Assembly: GCA_963626285.1 (NCBI GenBank)
Contig: CAVFWQ010000001.1
Coordinates: 1 to 64,000, forward strand
Source of the DNA: CAVDRM01 sp963626285
GTDB taxonomy: Bacteria; Bacillota; Clostridia; Christensenellales; Aristaeellaceae
Length of the DNA: 64,000 bases
Direction: 5' to 3'
Shown here piece by piece: positions 16,135 through 23,981 of the stretch. How positions within the stretch are numbered: position 1 is the first letter of the stretch; each line of letters starts with the position of its first letter. Made by a program: the position numbers and the translations under genes. The notes under the pieces are model-generated. The model did not search any database, was not told where the DNA came from, and saw nothing but the letters and a program-made list of their open reading frames with translations.

Positions 16135-17649
16135 TTACAGGGCGCTCCCGTCCCATGTGTCCACTTTTTCATTCTTCATTTCTTCCTCGTCGAACCAGCG
16201 GGTGGTCACGCACTTGCTCTCGGTGTAGAAGCGGAACGCATCCTTGCCGTGGCAATGCAAATCGCCGAAGAAGGAGCGCTTGTGACCGCAGAACGGGAAT
16301 ACGCCGATAGGCACGGGAATGCCCACATTGACGCCGACCATGCCGCCGTCGGTGCGTTTGGCAAATTCACGGGCATAGTAGCCGTTCTGGGTAAAAATCA
16401 CGCTGCCGTTGGCAAAGGGATTGCGGTTCATCAGCGCCAGACCTTCCTCGAAGTTTTTGACCCGCTTGATGCACAGCACGGGGCCGAAGACCTCCCGATT
16501 GCCGATGGACATGTCCTCCGTCACATGATCAAAAATGGTGTGGCCGATGTAGCAGCCGTCCTCATAGCCATCCACCTTCACGTTTCGGCCGTCCAGCACC
16601 AGCTGTGCACCCTCTTCAATGCCTCTTTCTATCCAATCCAGCACGAATTTCTGATGATTTTTGCTGCCCACAGGTCCAAGATTGGAGGTCTTGTCATATG
16701 CGGGGCCTATTTTCTGCTTTTTGCACAGGCGCACCAGCTCGGCAACCAGCGCATCGGCGATTTCCTCCTCCACCACAACGGCGGGCAGCGCCATGCAGCG
16801 CTCGCCGGCGCAGCCGAACGCAGAGTTCATGATGCCTGCGGCCGTGCGGGTGATGGGTGCATCCCTGAGCACCAGCGCATGGTTCTTCGCCTCGCACAGC
16901 GCCTGCACGCGCTTGCCATGAGCGGCGGCGGTGGAATATACATACAGGCCGACCTCTGTAGAGCCGACGAAGGTGATGCCGCGGACATCGGGATGCGTCA
17001 GCAAAATCTCCGCCTCTTGGCGGGAGCAGGGCACAATGTTGAACACGCCGTCGGGGACGCCGGCTTCCTTATAAAGCTGCGCAAATTTCATGCTGGTCAT
17101 CGGCGTGCCGGAGGCGGGCTTTAAGACGAAGGTGTTGCCGCAGACGATGGCAAGGGGCGCCATCCAGCCCACTGGAATCATGGCTGGGAAATTCCACGGC
17201 GCGATCCCCGCGAATACGCCGATGGGCTCTCTGTACAGGGTGGTATCATAGCCGTTGGAGGTGTCCATCAGGCTTTCGCCCATGAGCAGGCTGGGCGCGG
17301 AACAGGCCAGCACGGTCATTTCCAGTGCCTTCGCCACGTCGCCGGCCGCTTCCTTCCAGCACTTTCCGTTTTCGGTTGCCACCGTTCGGGTCAGTTCCTC
17401 CATGTCCCGCTCGATGAGCCCGCGCAGCTTCATCATGATGTCGGCGCGGACGCGGACGGGGGTGTCTCTCCACGCGGGGAAGGCTGCCTTTGCCGCGGCG
17501 ACGGCCTTCTCAACCTCGGCAGCCGTACACCGGGGAACTTGGGCAATGGGTTTGCCGGTGGAGGGGTCATAGATGGCGGTGTACTTTTCGCTTTCGCTGT
17601 CAATCCATTCTCCGCCGATGTAGGGCTTCATCACAGGCAACGCATTCAT
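16135..17649 (-). CDS. iolA: Methylmalonate-semialdehyde / malonate-semialdehyde dehydrogenase (acylating)
   Basis: A 504-aa aldehyde dehydrogenase that converts malonate semialdehyde to acetyl-CoA at the end of inositol breakdown. Visible are GVFAGIAPWNFPAMIPVGW, FVGSTEVG and the catalytic Cys in CAGERCMALP, all in the style of MmsA/IolA. The ATG at 17649 is behind AAGGAGG. It is the first gene of the iol set and is preceded by 137 bp that carry an inverted repeat (GTTTTT and AAAAAC around TTGCAATTG, near 17697-17727). That repeat could be a regulatory site, but no clear promoter was found there. Confidence 0.93.
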   Translation of the reverse strand: MNALPVMKPYIGGEWIDSESEKYTAIYDPSTGKPIAQVPRCTAAEVEKAVAAAKAAFPAWRDTPVRVRADIMMKLRGLIERDMEELTRTVATENGKCWKEAAGDVAKALEMTVLACSAPSLLMGESLMDTSNGYDTTLYREPIGVFAGIAPWNFPAMIPVGWMAPLAIVCGNTFVLKPASGTPMTSMKFAQLYKEAGVPDGVFNIVPCSRQEAEILLTHPDVRGITFVGSTEVGLYVYSTAAAHGKRVQALCEAKNHALVLRDAPITRTAAGIMNSAFGCAGERCMALPAVVVEEEIADALVAELVRLCKKQKIGPAYDKTSNLGPVGSKNHQKFVLDWIERGIEEGAQLVLDGRNVKVDGYEDGCYIGHTIFDHVTEDMSIGNREVFGPVLCIKRVKNFEEGLALMNRNPFANGSVIFTQNGYYAREFAKRTDGGMVGVNVGIPVPIGVFPFCGHKRSFFGDLHCHGKDAFRFYTESKCVTTRWFDEEEMKNEKVDTWDGSAL

Positions 17650-17786
17650 AAGTCATCCTCCTTGTTTGTCAAAGTGAGTCGTCCGGGCAGCGTTCACGTT
17701 TTTGTTGCAATTGTTTCCGAAAAACAGGGTGAAACGGGACAGCGGGCTTTTTTCCCCGCATTGCCGCTCGATGAAAAAACGCGTCC

Positions 17787-18884
17787 TCAATCGCACAGGC
17801 ACTCTGCAAGGAACAGCATGGCCAGCGCCTGTCCGTAAGGCATCGGCTTCAGCTCAATCTGCTTGTAGAAGTCCTTGGATTCCCGTCCCATGGGCGTTCC
17901 GTAGGAAACCTGATGGACGGCGCCGTCATCATCAATGTAATTCAGGATAGGGCTCAGCGCTTTTTCGGCTGCGGCGGCATAGCGCTTTTCCAGCAGCCCG
18001 GTGTGGACGGCTTTCAGGATGCCATAGGCAAAGCCGCAGGTAGCGCTGGCTTCGACATAGGATGTCGGGTCGTCGATGAGGGTGTGCCACATGCCGTTTT
18101 CATTCTGGTATTGAAGCAGGCTGTCCGCCTGAGCGCGCAGGACATGTTCCAGCTTCTGCTTCATCTCGGAGCTGACATCCGCCATCTGACAGAATTCCGG
18201 AATGGCGATGGTCACCCAGCAGTTGCCTCGTCCCCAGAACGCGCCGGAAAAATGATGCCGTCCCTGAAAGGTCCAGCCATGATACCACAGGCCGGTTGTA
18301 GGGTCTGCCAGATACTTTGCGTGGAGCAGGAACTGATACAGCGCCTCATCTGTATATTCCCGCCTTCCTTCGATACGCCCCATGTTTGCCAGAAACAGCA
18401 CGGTCATAAAAAGCGTATCGTCCCAAAGCTCCTGATCATTCAGGGTATCGGAGGTCATATGCTGGAAGCCGCCCTCCTCGGTTCTGGGAAGCTTCTCCAT
18501 GATCCACTTAGCCGCGTCACGGCAGGGAGCCAGATACTTTTCCGCCCGAAGATATTCGCCCACATAGGACATGGTCAGAAACGGCGTCATGGTGTTCACA
18601 TTCAGCGCGGGGAAGCCTATCTCGATTTGACCGTCGAAGAACTTTGTCAGAATGTCCAGATATCGGGTGTCCCCGCTGTTCTCAAACAGCCGCCACAGGC
18701 CGTAAAGGCCAACGCCCTGAGGCCATTCCCAATGCTCATAGCGGCGGATGTCGTCACCGGCAAGGCTTCGCTCCTTCATGCCCGCCAGAAATATCTCATC
18801 GTCCTCATAAAGAATGGGGATAAAAGCTTTCAGCAGACGCTCCAGCTTTTCTTTGATCATCGTTGTCTGCGTTTTGTTTTCCAT
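17787..18884 (-). CDS. GH105 unsaturated glucuronyl/rhamnogalacturonyl hydrolase
   Basis: A 365-aa (alpha/alpha)6-barrel enzyme that hydrates and releases a terminal 4,5-unsaturated uronic acid left by a lyase. RYEHWEWPQGVGLYGLW at the N-terminal side, ELWDDTLFM with the catalytic Asp (about residue 156), WGRGNCW and SATCGFAYGIL are family marks. I use ATG 18884; a TTG two codons upstream is possible. No signal peptide is present, so it is cytoplasmic. It lies 9 bp behind the HAD gene and in one strand block with the importer. Its product spontaneously opens to the KduI substrate, so it connects directly to kduI/kduD. Confidence 0.9.
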   Translation of the reverse strand: MENKTQTTMIKEKLERLLKAFIPILYEDDEIFLAGMKERSLAGDDIRRYEHWEWPQGVGLYGLWRLFENSGDTRYLDILTKFFDGQIEIGFPALNVNTMTPFLTMSYVGEYLRAEKYLAPCRDAAKWIMEKLPRTEEGGFQHMTSDTLNDQELWDDTLFMTVLFLANMGRIEGRREYTDEALYQFLLHAKYLADPTTGLWYHGWTFQGRHHFSGAFWGRGNCWVTIAIPEFCQMADVSSEMKQKLEHVLRAQADSLLQYQNENGMWHTLIDDPTSYVEASATCGFAYGILKAVHTGLLEKRYAAAAEKALSPILNYIDDDGAVHQVSYGTPMGRESKDFYKQIELKPMPYGQALAMLFLAECLCD

Positions 18885-18893
18885 AAGCAAACC

Positions 18894-19430
18894 TCACGCT
18901 TCGTCTTGGAGTTTTGCCTCAAGCTCATGCAGCAGCTCAAGCAGCTGCGCCGGTGTGCTGACCGTGTAGCAGGGCTTCCAGTCCGGCTCTTCCGCGGTGT
19001 GGAAGTAGCGGGGAGACCAGTCCAGCCACACGGATATCATCCCCTGCCGATTAGCGCCCGCGATGTCTTTTTTCAAATTATTGCCGACCATCACGATGCG
19101 GCCTTTGTCTGCTTGCGTCAATCCCAGCTTTTCACAGGCCGTCTCGAACATGATAGAATCCGGCTTCTGCCTGCCCACCACCTCGGATATGATCCACGCA
19201 TCAAAGCAATAGCCCAGCCCGTTCTTCCGATAGACATTCTGAAAGGACTCCCATTCGCCGTCGGCCACCAAAGCGATGGTAAAGCCCTCGTCGTGCAGCG
19301 TCTTCAGCACCTCCCCCGCTCCGGGAATCAAAGCGGCCTCCTGCACGATGCCCCTGTCGTCCCTGATTTGGGAAGATTCGTCAATGATGGTATCGCCGCT
19401 GTCGGTGAAAATAATCAGCTTCTTACTCAT
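18894..19430 (-). CDS. HAD superfamily hydrolase with altered motif I
   Basis: A 178-aa HAD-like protein (class I cap arrangement). The ATG at 19430 lies inside the last codons of oppF (8-bp overlap), so the two are translationally coupled. Motif I reads FTDSGDTIID: Asp10 is the nucleophile position, but the usual second Asp (DxD) is Gly12, followed by Asp13. The Lys of motif III (GRQKPDS) is present. Motif IV reads VGNNLKKDI with Asn where Asp is common. Activity as a phosphatase is therefore uncertain. In this locus it might act on a sugar phosphate, or on a phosphorylated head group such as inositol phosphate, but this is only an inference. Confidence 0.75.
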   Translation of the reverse strand: MSKKLIIFTDSGDTIIDESSQIRDDRGIVQEAALIPGAGEVLKTLHDEGFTIALVADGEWESFQNVYRKNGLGYCFDAWIISEVVGRQKPDSIMFETACEKLGLTQADKGRIVMVGNNLKKDIAGANRQGMISVWLDWSPRYFHTAEEPDWKPCYTVSTPAQLLELLHELEAKLQDEA

Positions 19431-20421
19431 AAGAAAAACCTCTGAGTTCCAGTTCCTCCGCACGGTGGCAGGCAACATAATGGCCGGGCTTCAGCTCCCG
19501 ATATTCCGGCGTGCATTCCCTGCACTTTTCAGTGCAGTAACGGCAGCGGGTATGGAAGAAGCAGCCGCTAGGCGTGTTTGCGGGATTGGGGATCTCACCC
19601 TTTAAAGCAATGCGCTCGATTTGAACGGTGGGGTCCGCTACGGGCACTGCGGAAAGAAGCGCTTCGGTGTACGGGTGCAGCGGCTTTTCAAACAGGTCTT
19701 CCGTTTTGCTGAACTCAATCAGTCTGCCGAGGTACATCACGCCGACCTTGTCGGAAATATGCTCCACGACCGACAAATCATGGCTGATAAACAGATAGGT
19801 CAGGTTCATATCCTTCTGCAGGTCGCGCAGCAGATTGATGACCTGCGCCTGAATGGAAACGTCCAGCGCGGATACCGCTTCGTCGCAGACGATAATCTGC
19901 GGCCGCACAACCAGCGCCCTTGCAATGCCGATGCGCTGTCTCTGCCCGCCGGAAAAGGCGTGCGGATAACGCATCAGGTAGGTGGGGTTCAGCCCGACCT
20001 TTTTCGCCATTTCCTTGACCATCTGATCCATTTCGGCTTTCGCCATCTTCGGATAATTCGCCTTCAGCGGCTCCTTGATGATGTCCAAAACCGTCATGCG
20101 GGGGTCCAGCGAAGAGTAGGGGTCCTGAAAAATCATCTGGATCTCCTTGCGGATCTCCTTTCGCTCCTTTTTGTCAACCTTCAGGAAATCCACTTCCTCG
20201 CCTGCTCGCGTGCGGTAAAACACCTCACCCTCGGACGCCTCATACGCGCGGACGATGCAGCGTCCCAAGGTCGTCTTGCCGCAGCCGGACTCGCCGACAA
20301 TGCCGATGGTTTCGCCGGGGCCGACGTCAAAGCTGACGTCTGTCACCGCCTTCACCGTGATGCCCTTTGAGAAAAAGCGCTTGTGCAGATTCCTGACTTC
20401 CAAGATATTTTCCTTATGCAT
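19423..20421 (-). CDS. Opp/Dpp-type ABC transporter ATP-binding protein
   Basis: A 332-aa ATPase of the oligopeptide/oligosaccharide import family (OppF position). Walker A GESGCGKTT, Q-loop MIFQDPYSSLDP, signature FSGGQRQRIGIARAL, Walker B IIVCDEAVSALD and the switch His in FISHDLSV are intact. The C-terminal domain ends with the Cys cluster typical of the family (CFFHTRCRYCTEKC). It overlaps oppD by 8 bp. It works in the cytoplasm with the OppD-type partner. In a locus full of glycosidases the cargo is probably an oligosaccharide or glycan head group rather than a peptide. Confidence 0.92.
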   Translation of the reverse strand: MHKENILEVRNLHKRFFSKGITVKAVTDVSFDVGPGETIGIVGESGCGKTTLGRCIVRAYEASEGEVFYRTRAGEEVDFLKVDKKERKEIRKEIQMIFQDPYSSLDPRMTVLDIIKEPLKANYPKMAKAEMDQMVKEMAKKVGLNPTYLMRYPHAFSGGQRQRIGIARALVVRPQIIVCDEAVSALDVSIQAQVINLLRDLQKDMNLTYLFISHDLSVVEHISDKVGVMYLGRLIEFSKTEDLFEKPLHPYTEALLSAVPVADPTVQIERIALKGEIPNPANTPSGCFFHTRCRYCTEKCRECTPEYRELKPGHYVACHRAEELELRGFSYE

Positions 20422-21499
20422 TCCCTGCGCCCTCCTTTTCCCTCAGGAGCGCCTCCGCACCTGCCCGCTGCGCCCGGCACGCCTCGTGGGGGCAGTTAAA
20501 GCATGCGATTTTGTGTCCCGGCGCTACTTCCACCAGCTCAGGCTCGGCCTTATTGCAAAGACCCTCGATCCGCACATCGCACCTGTCGTAAAAGCCGCAG
20601 GCCTTCGGCAGATTCATGGCAAGGGGCACCGTTCCCTCGATGGAAAAGAGTCTGTCCGCCTTCTTGGAGCCGATTTTATGGACAGAGCCTATCAGCCCTC
20701 TGGTATAGGGATGCTGCGGATTTGCATAAATTTCCTTTGCGTCCGCGCTTTCCACGATTTTTCCGAGGTACATGACCGCCACGCGGTCGCACATCTTCGC
20801 AACCACTCCCAAATCGTGGGTAATAAACAGAATCGCGGTATTGAAATCCTTTTGCAGCTCCTTCATCAGCTCCAAGATCTGCGCCTGAATGGTGACGTCC
20901 AGCGCCGTGGTCGGCTCATCGGCAATCAGCAGCTTGGGGTTGCACACCAGCGCCATGGCAATCAGGGCACGCTGCAGCATGCCGCCCGAAAACTCATGCG
21001 GATACTGATGATAGCGCTTTTCCACATTGGCAATGCCCACCTTGCGCATGACATCCATGGAAATTTCCCTGGCCTTTTTCTTGTCCTTGGTGATGTGCAG
21101 CAGGGTAGCCTCGTTGATTTGGTTGCCGATGGTGTACATGGGAGAAAAAGCCACCATGGGTTCCTGAAAAATCATGGAAATTTCCTTACCGCGGATGGAG
21201 CGAATCCTGTCGCTCTTTTTTTCATTCGCCAGACGGATGAGGTCCACTTCCCCGTGCTGCGCGGAATCAAATATAATCTGTCCGCTTGAAACGCACTTCT
21301 TTTCGTTGATGCCGAGAATCGCCTTACAGGTCAGCGACTTGCCGCAGCCGGACTCTCCGACCAGCCCCAGGGTTTCGCCCTTCTTCATTTCAAAGGTGAC
21401 GCCGCGCACGGCCGTCAGAAGACCATCCGCCATATGAATGTCCACATGGAGGTCTTTGACTTCCAGAATATCGTCCTTATTCACGTCGTATGCCTCCAT
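20414..21499 (-). CDS. Opp/Dpp-type ABC transporter ATP-binding protein
   Basis: A 361-aa ATPase in the OppD position, partner of the preceding ATPase. Walker A GESGCGKSLTC, Q-loop MIFQEPMVAFSP, signature FSGGMLQRALIAMAL and Walker B LLIADEPTTALD are present. The C-terminal Cys-containing segment (KACGFYDRCDVRIEGLC) matches the family. Note MLQR instead of the common MRQR in the signature. It begins 4 bp behind the OppC-type permease. Confidence 0.92.
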   Translation of the reverse strand: MEAYDVNKDDILEVKDLHVDIHMADGLLTAVRGVTFEMKKGETLGLVGESGCGKSLTCKAILGINEKKCVSSGQIIFDSAQHGEVDLIRLANEKKSDRIRSIRGKEISMIFQEPMVAFSPMYTIGNQINEATLLHITKDKKKAREISMDVMRKVGIANVEKRYHQYPHEFSGGMLQRALIAMALVCNPKLLIADEPTTALDVTIQAQILELMKELQKDFNTAILFITHDLGVVAKMCDRVAVMYLGKIVESADAKEIYANPQHPYTRGLIGSVHKIGSKKADRLFSIEGTVPLAMNLPKACGFYDRCDVRIEGLCNKAEPELVEVAPGHKIACFNCPHEACRAQRAGAEALLREKEGAGNA

Positions 21500-21503
21500 T
21501 TCC

Positions 21504-22643
21504 TTATTTATACGGGTCTGCCGCGTCTCTCAGGCCATCGCCGAGGAAGTTATACGCCAGCACGGTAACGACCACGAAGATGATGGGAATCAGCTTGTGG
21601 GGGTTGCCGGCGATTTCCGTCACGGAGCTTGCTTCCTGCAAAAGGACGCCCCAGCTCGTTGCGGGAGACTTGATGCCCAGACCGAGGTAGGACATGGATG
21701 TTTCGCCGACGATGGAGCCGGGAATGCTCATGGTCATGGAAACAATCAGGTAGCTCATGAAGCCCGGCACCATGTGCTTCCAGATGATGTTCCATGTGGA
21801 AACGCCGGAAATCCTCGCCACCATCACATAGTCCTCGTTCTTCAGGGACAGCATCTTGCCGCGGACAACGCGGGCCATGCCCGTCCAGTTGATGAATGAC
21901 AGAATCAGCGTCATGTAAAAATACATTTTGATGGTGGAAATGCCGGCGGGAATGGCGACGGAAAGCGCCATCCACAGGGGGATCTGAGGCACCGCGCCGA
22001 TAACTTCGATGATGCGCTGGACAATGATATCAAACATTCCTCCGAAATAGCCGGACAGAGAGCCGATGAGAATGCCCAGAAAGAAGCTGATGATGGCACT
22101 GGCAAAGGGAATCGTCAGAGAGACCTGACTGCCGAAGAGCACCCTTGAGAACAGGTCGCGCCCCAGAGAGTCCGCGCCGAAGAGCATCAGCTTCGCGCCC
22201 GTTCCTCCGTTGCTGCCCTTCCCTACGCCGAACAGATGCAGATCCGTCTGAAACAGCCCCAGAAATTTATATTCCGTGCCGTGCGTAAAGAACTCGACGG
22301 GATAATATTCCGAGGTGTCGTCCGTGTACGTTACGGTAAAGGTCGTTTTATCGATGGTCTTTTGCAGCTTGTAGACATAAGGGCCGACGTATTCGCCCTC
22401 ATACACAAAGTGAATTTTGGTGGGAGATGCGTTGCGGTACAGGCCGTCAAACTCCTCCAAGCCGTAGGGAGCGATAAAATTGCCGAACAGGGCGCAGAAA
22501 TACAGGATGCCGAGGATGACCATGGACACACGCGCCAGCTTGTGCTTTTTCAGCTTTCTGCCCATCAGAATCCACTGGGAAGCAAGATAATAGTCTTCCT
22601 GAGACTTTTCTTTGTTCTTGAAAATCCTTCCGAAAAAGCGCAT
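21504..22643 (-). CDS. Opp/Dpp-type ABC transporter permease (OppC position)
   Basis: A 379-aa membrane protein, about 80 residues longer than usual. TM1 is around residues 37-58. An external insertion follows up to about residue 150 (rich in Tyr, Thr and Lys) before the conserved GADSLGRDLFSRVLFG. The remaining helices and the EAA-like loop (ARISGVSTWNIIWKHMVPG) are standard BPD_transp_1. It shares one base with the oppB gene. The loop could contact the binding protein outside the membrane. Confidence 0.92.
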   Translation of the reverse strand: MRFFGRIFKNKEKSQEDYYLASQWILMGRKLKKHKLARVSMVILGILYFCALFGNFIAPYGLEEFDGLYRNASPTKIHFVYEGEYVGPYVYKLQKTIDKTTFTVTYTDDTSEYYPVEFFTHGTEYKFLGLFQTDLHLFGVGKGSNGGTGAKLMLFGADSLGRDLFSRVLFGSQVSLTIPFASAIISFFLGILIGSLSGYFGGMFDIIVQRIIEVIGAVPQIPLWMALSVAIPAGISTIKMYFYMTLILSFINWTGMARVVRGKMLSLKNEDYVMVARISGVSTWNIIWKHMVPGFMSYLIVSMTMSIPGSIVGETSMSYLGLGIKSPATSWGVLLQEASSVTEIAGNPHKLIPIIFVVVTVLAYNFLGDGLRDAADPYK

Positions 22644-23722
22644 TATCTTCCACCTCCGGAGTAACGAATTCTGGGGTCGAGAAACGCCAGCACGATGTCG
22701 GACAGCAGGATGCCGATGACCACCAGAATCGCCTGAATCATCACGATGCCGCCTGCCAAATATACGTCTCCGGTCTGCAGGGCTTTGAGCAATTCCGGGC
22801 CCTGAATGTCTATCATCAGCACCATGGCCGTGACCGTGGAGCCGGAGAACAGCGTGGACAGCACGCCGCCCAAGCCGGAAACGGTGGGGTTGATGGCGGC
22901 GCGGAAGCAGTACTTCATGATGATTTTCCGCTCCGAAACGCCCTTTGCTCGGGCGGTCAGGGTATACTGTCTGCCGACCTCATCCAGCATCTGGGCGCGC
23001 ACGGAGCGGATGATGCCGCAGGTGCCGGAGGTGCCGATGACCAGAAAGGGAATGACCATGCTCTTGAGGAACGGGAAGAAGCCGCTCAAATCCAAGCCGA
23101 CGTTGGCGTTTCCCGTCCATTTATACGACAGATACATCAGCATGAACGCCAAAATAAAGTTGGGCACCGCGGCGCCGAGGAAGCCGAAAAACGAGGAGAT
23201 ATAGTCCCCGATGGAATATTGATGGGTGGAGGCATAGACCGCGATGGGCAGCGATACGCCGTACTGAAATATCAGAATCAGCGCGGAAACCAGCATCGTC
23301 AGCGGCAGGCGGTCATTGATGACGGCCAAGACGTTCTTGCCGTAGGCGAAGGAATATTTCCAGTCATGGTGGGAGCCGTACAGCCGGTAATAGGAGGAAT
23401 CCGCGGGCGTCCAGATGATGCCGGATATCCACTTGATATACCGCTCAAGAATCGGCAAATCCAAGCCGTACTCCGCACGCAGGGCGTCCGCCTCCGTCTG
23501 GCTGACATATTCGCCTTCCGAAGCGAGCTTGGAAATCTGCCGGTCCACATAGTCTGTTTCCGGAAGCTGAATCACGAAGAATATCAGCACCGAAATCAGA
23601 AACAGTGTGGGAATGAACATGAGCAGCCGCTTGATGATATACTGCACCAGATCCCGCTGAAAAAAATCCTTTGCCGAACGAAGGAAATTCCTGTCCTTTG
23701 GGTTCATTTTTTGTTCATTCAT
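22643..23722 (-). CDS. Opp/Dpp-type ABC transporter permease (OppB position)
   Basis: A 359-aa permease. TM1 (IIKRLLMFIPTLFLISVLIFFV) is preceded by a basic N-terminus, and an external segment of about 75 residues follows. The cytoplasmic coupling loop TARAKGVSERKIIMKYCFRAAINP is clear. The C-terminus LAFLDPRIRY is typical. It is the second gene of the importer operon, 256 bp behind the binding protein gene, with hairpins in between that may set the stoichiometry. Confidence 0.93.
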   Translation of the reverse strand: MNEQKMNPKDRNFLRSAKDFFQRDLVQYIIKRLLMFIPTLFLISVLIFFVIQLPETDYVDRQISKLASEGEYVSQTEADALRAEYGLDLPILERYIKWISGIIWTPADSSYYRLYGSHHDWKYSFAYGKNVLAVINDRLPLTMLVSALILIFQYGVSLPIAVYASTHQYSIGDYISSFFGFLGAAVPNFILAFMLMYLSYKWTGNANVGLDLSGFFPFLKSMVIPFLVIGTSGTCGIIRSVRAQMLDEVGRQYTLTARAKGVSERKIIMKYCFRAAINPTVSGLGGVLSTLFSGSTVTAMVLMIDIQGPELLKALQTGDVYLAGGIVMIQAILVVIGILLSDIVLAFLDPRIRYSGGGR

Positions 23723-23746
23723 GCAAATTTCCTTTCGTCATAAAGT

Positions 23747-23780
23747 TTGGGAGCGGGGAAACTGGTTCCCCGCCCCCCAA
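23747..23780 (-). other. Strong hairpin between the binding protein and permease genes
   Basis: GCGGGGAA (23753-23760) pairs with TTCCCCGC (23766-23773), extended by TTGGG/CCCAA. There is no long T-run after it on the minus strand, so partial termination or 3'-end protection of the binding-protein mRNA is more likely than full termination. Confidence 0.6.
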
Positions 23781-23814
23781 GCTTTGATCATGCGTTATTG
23801 GTTCTTTTCAAGGG

Positions 23815-23981
23815 CAGCACCGCACAAATGAGGCGGCACGATAAATCGTGAATTTTGTGTCAGATACGATTGCAAAAATCGATGGTTTACTGGATGTAAA
23901 TCGAGATTTTTGCAAGAAGTAGATGGCGCAAAAGGCACATTTTTGCGAGTCGCCGAATTGTGAGGGGATGCCCAAGCATCA
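23815..23981. repeat. Candidate small palindromic intergenic element
   Basis: Contains the palindrome CACGATAAATCGTG (23837-23850), a perfect 11-bp inverted repeat TTGCAAAAATC (23870-23880) and GATTTTTGCAA (23905-23915), and a small stem GATGC/GCATC at the very end of the binding-protein gene. The base composition is more A+T-rich than its neighbours. This dense symmetric structure resembles REP-like or MITE-like elements, but no second copy is in the window to prove it. Confidence 0.4.

Noticed and set aside
19423..23722. Peptide import as the role of the first Opp system
   Set aside because: The family allows it, but the operon context with glycosidases, GH105 and iol genes makes an oligosaccharide or head-group cargo more likely; kept only as an alternative.
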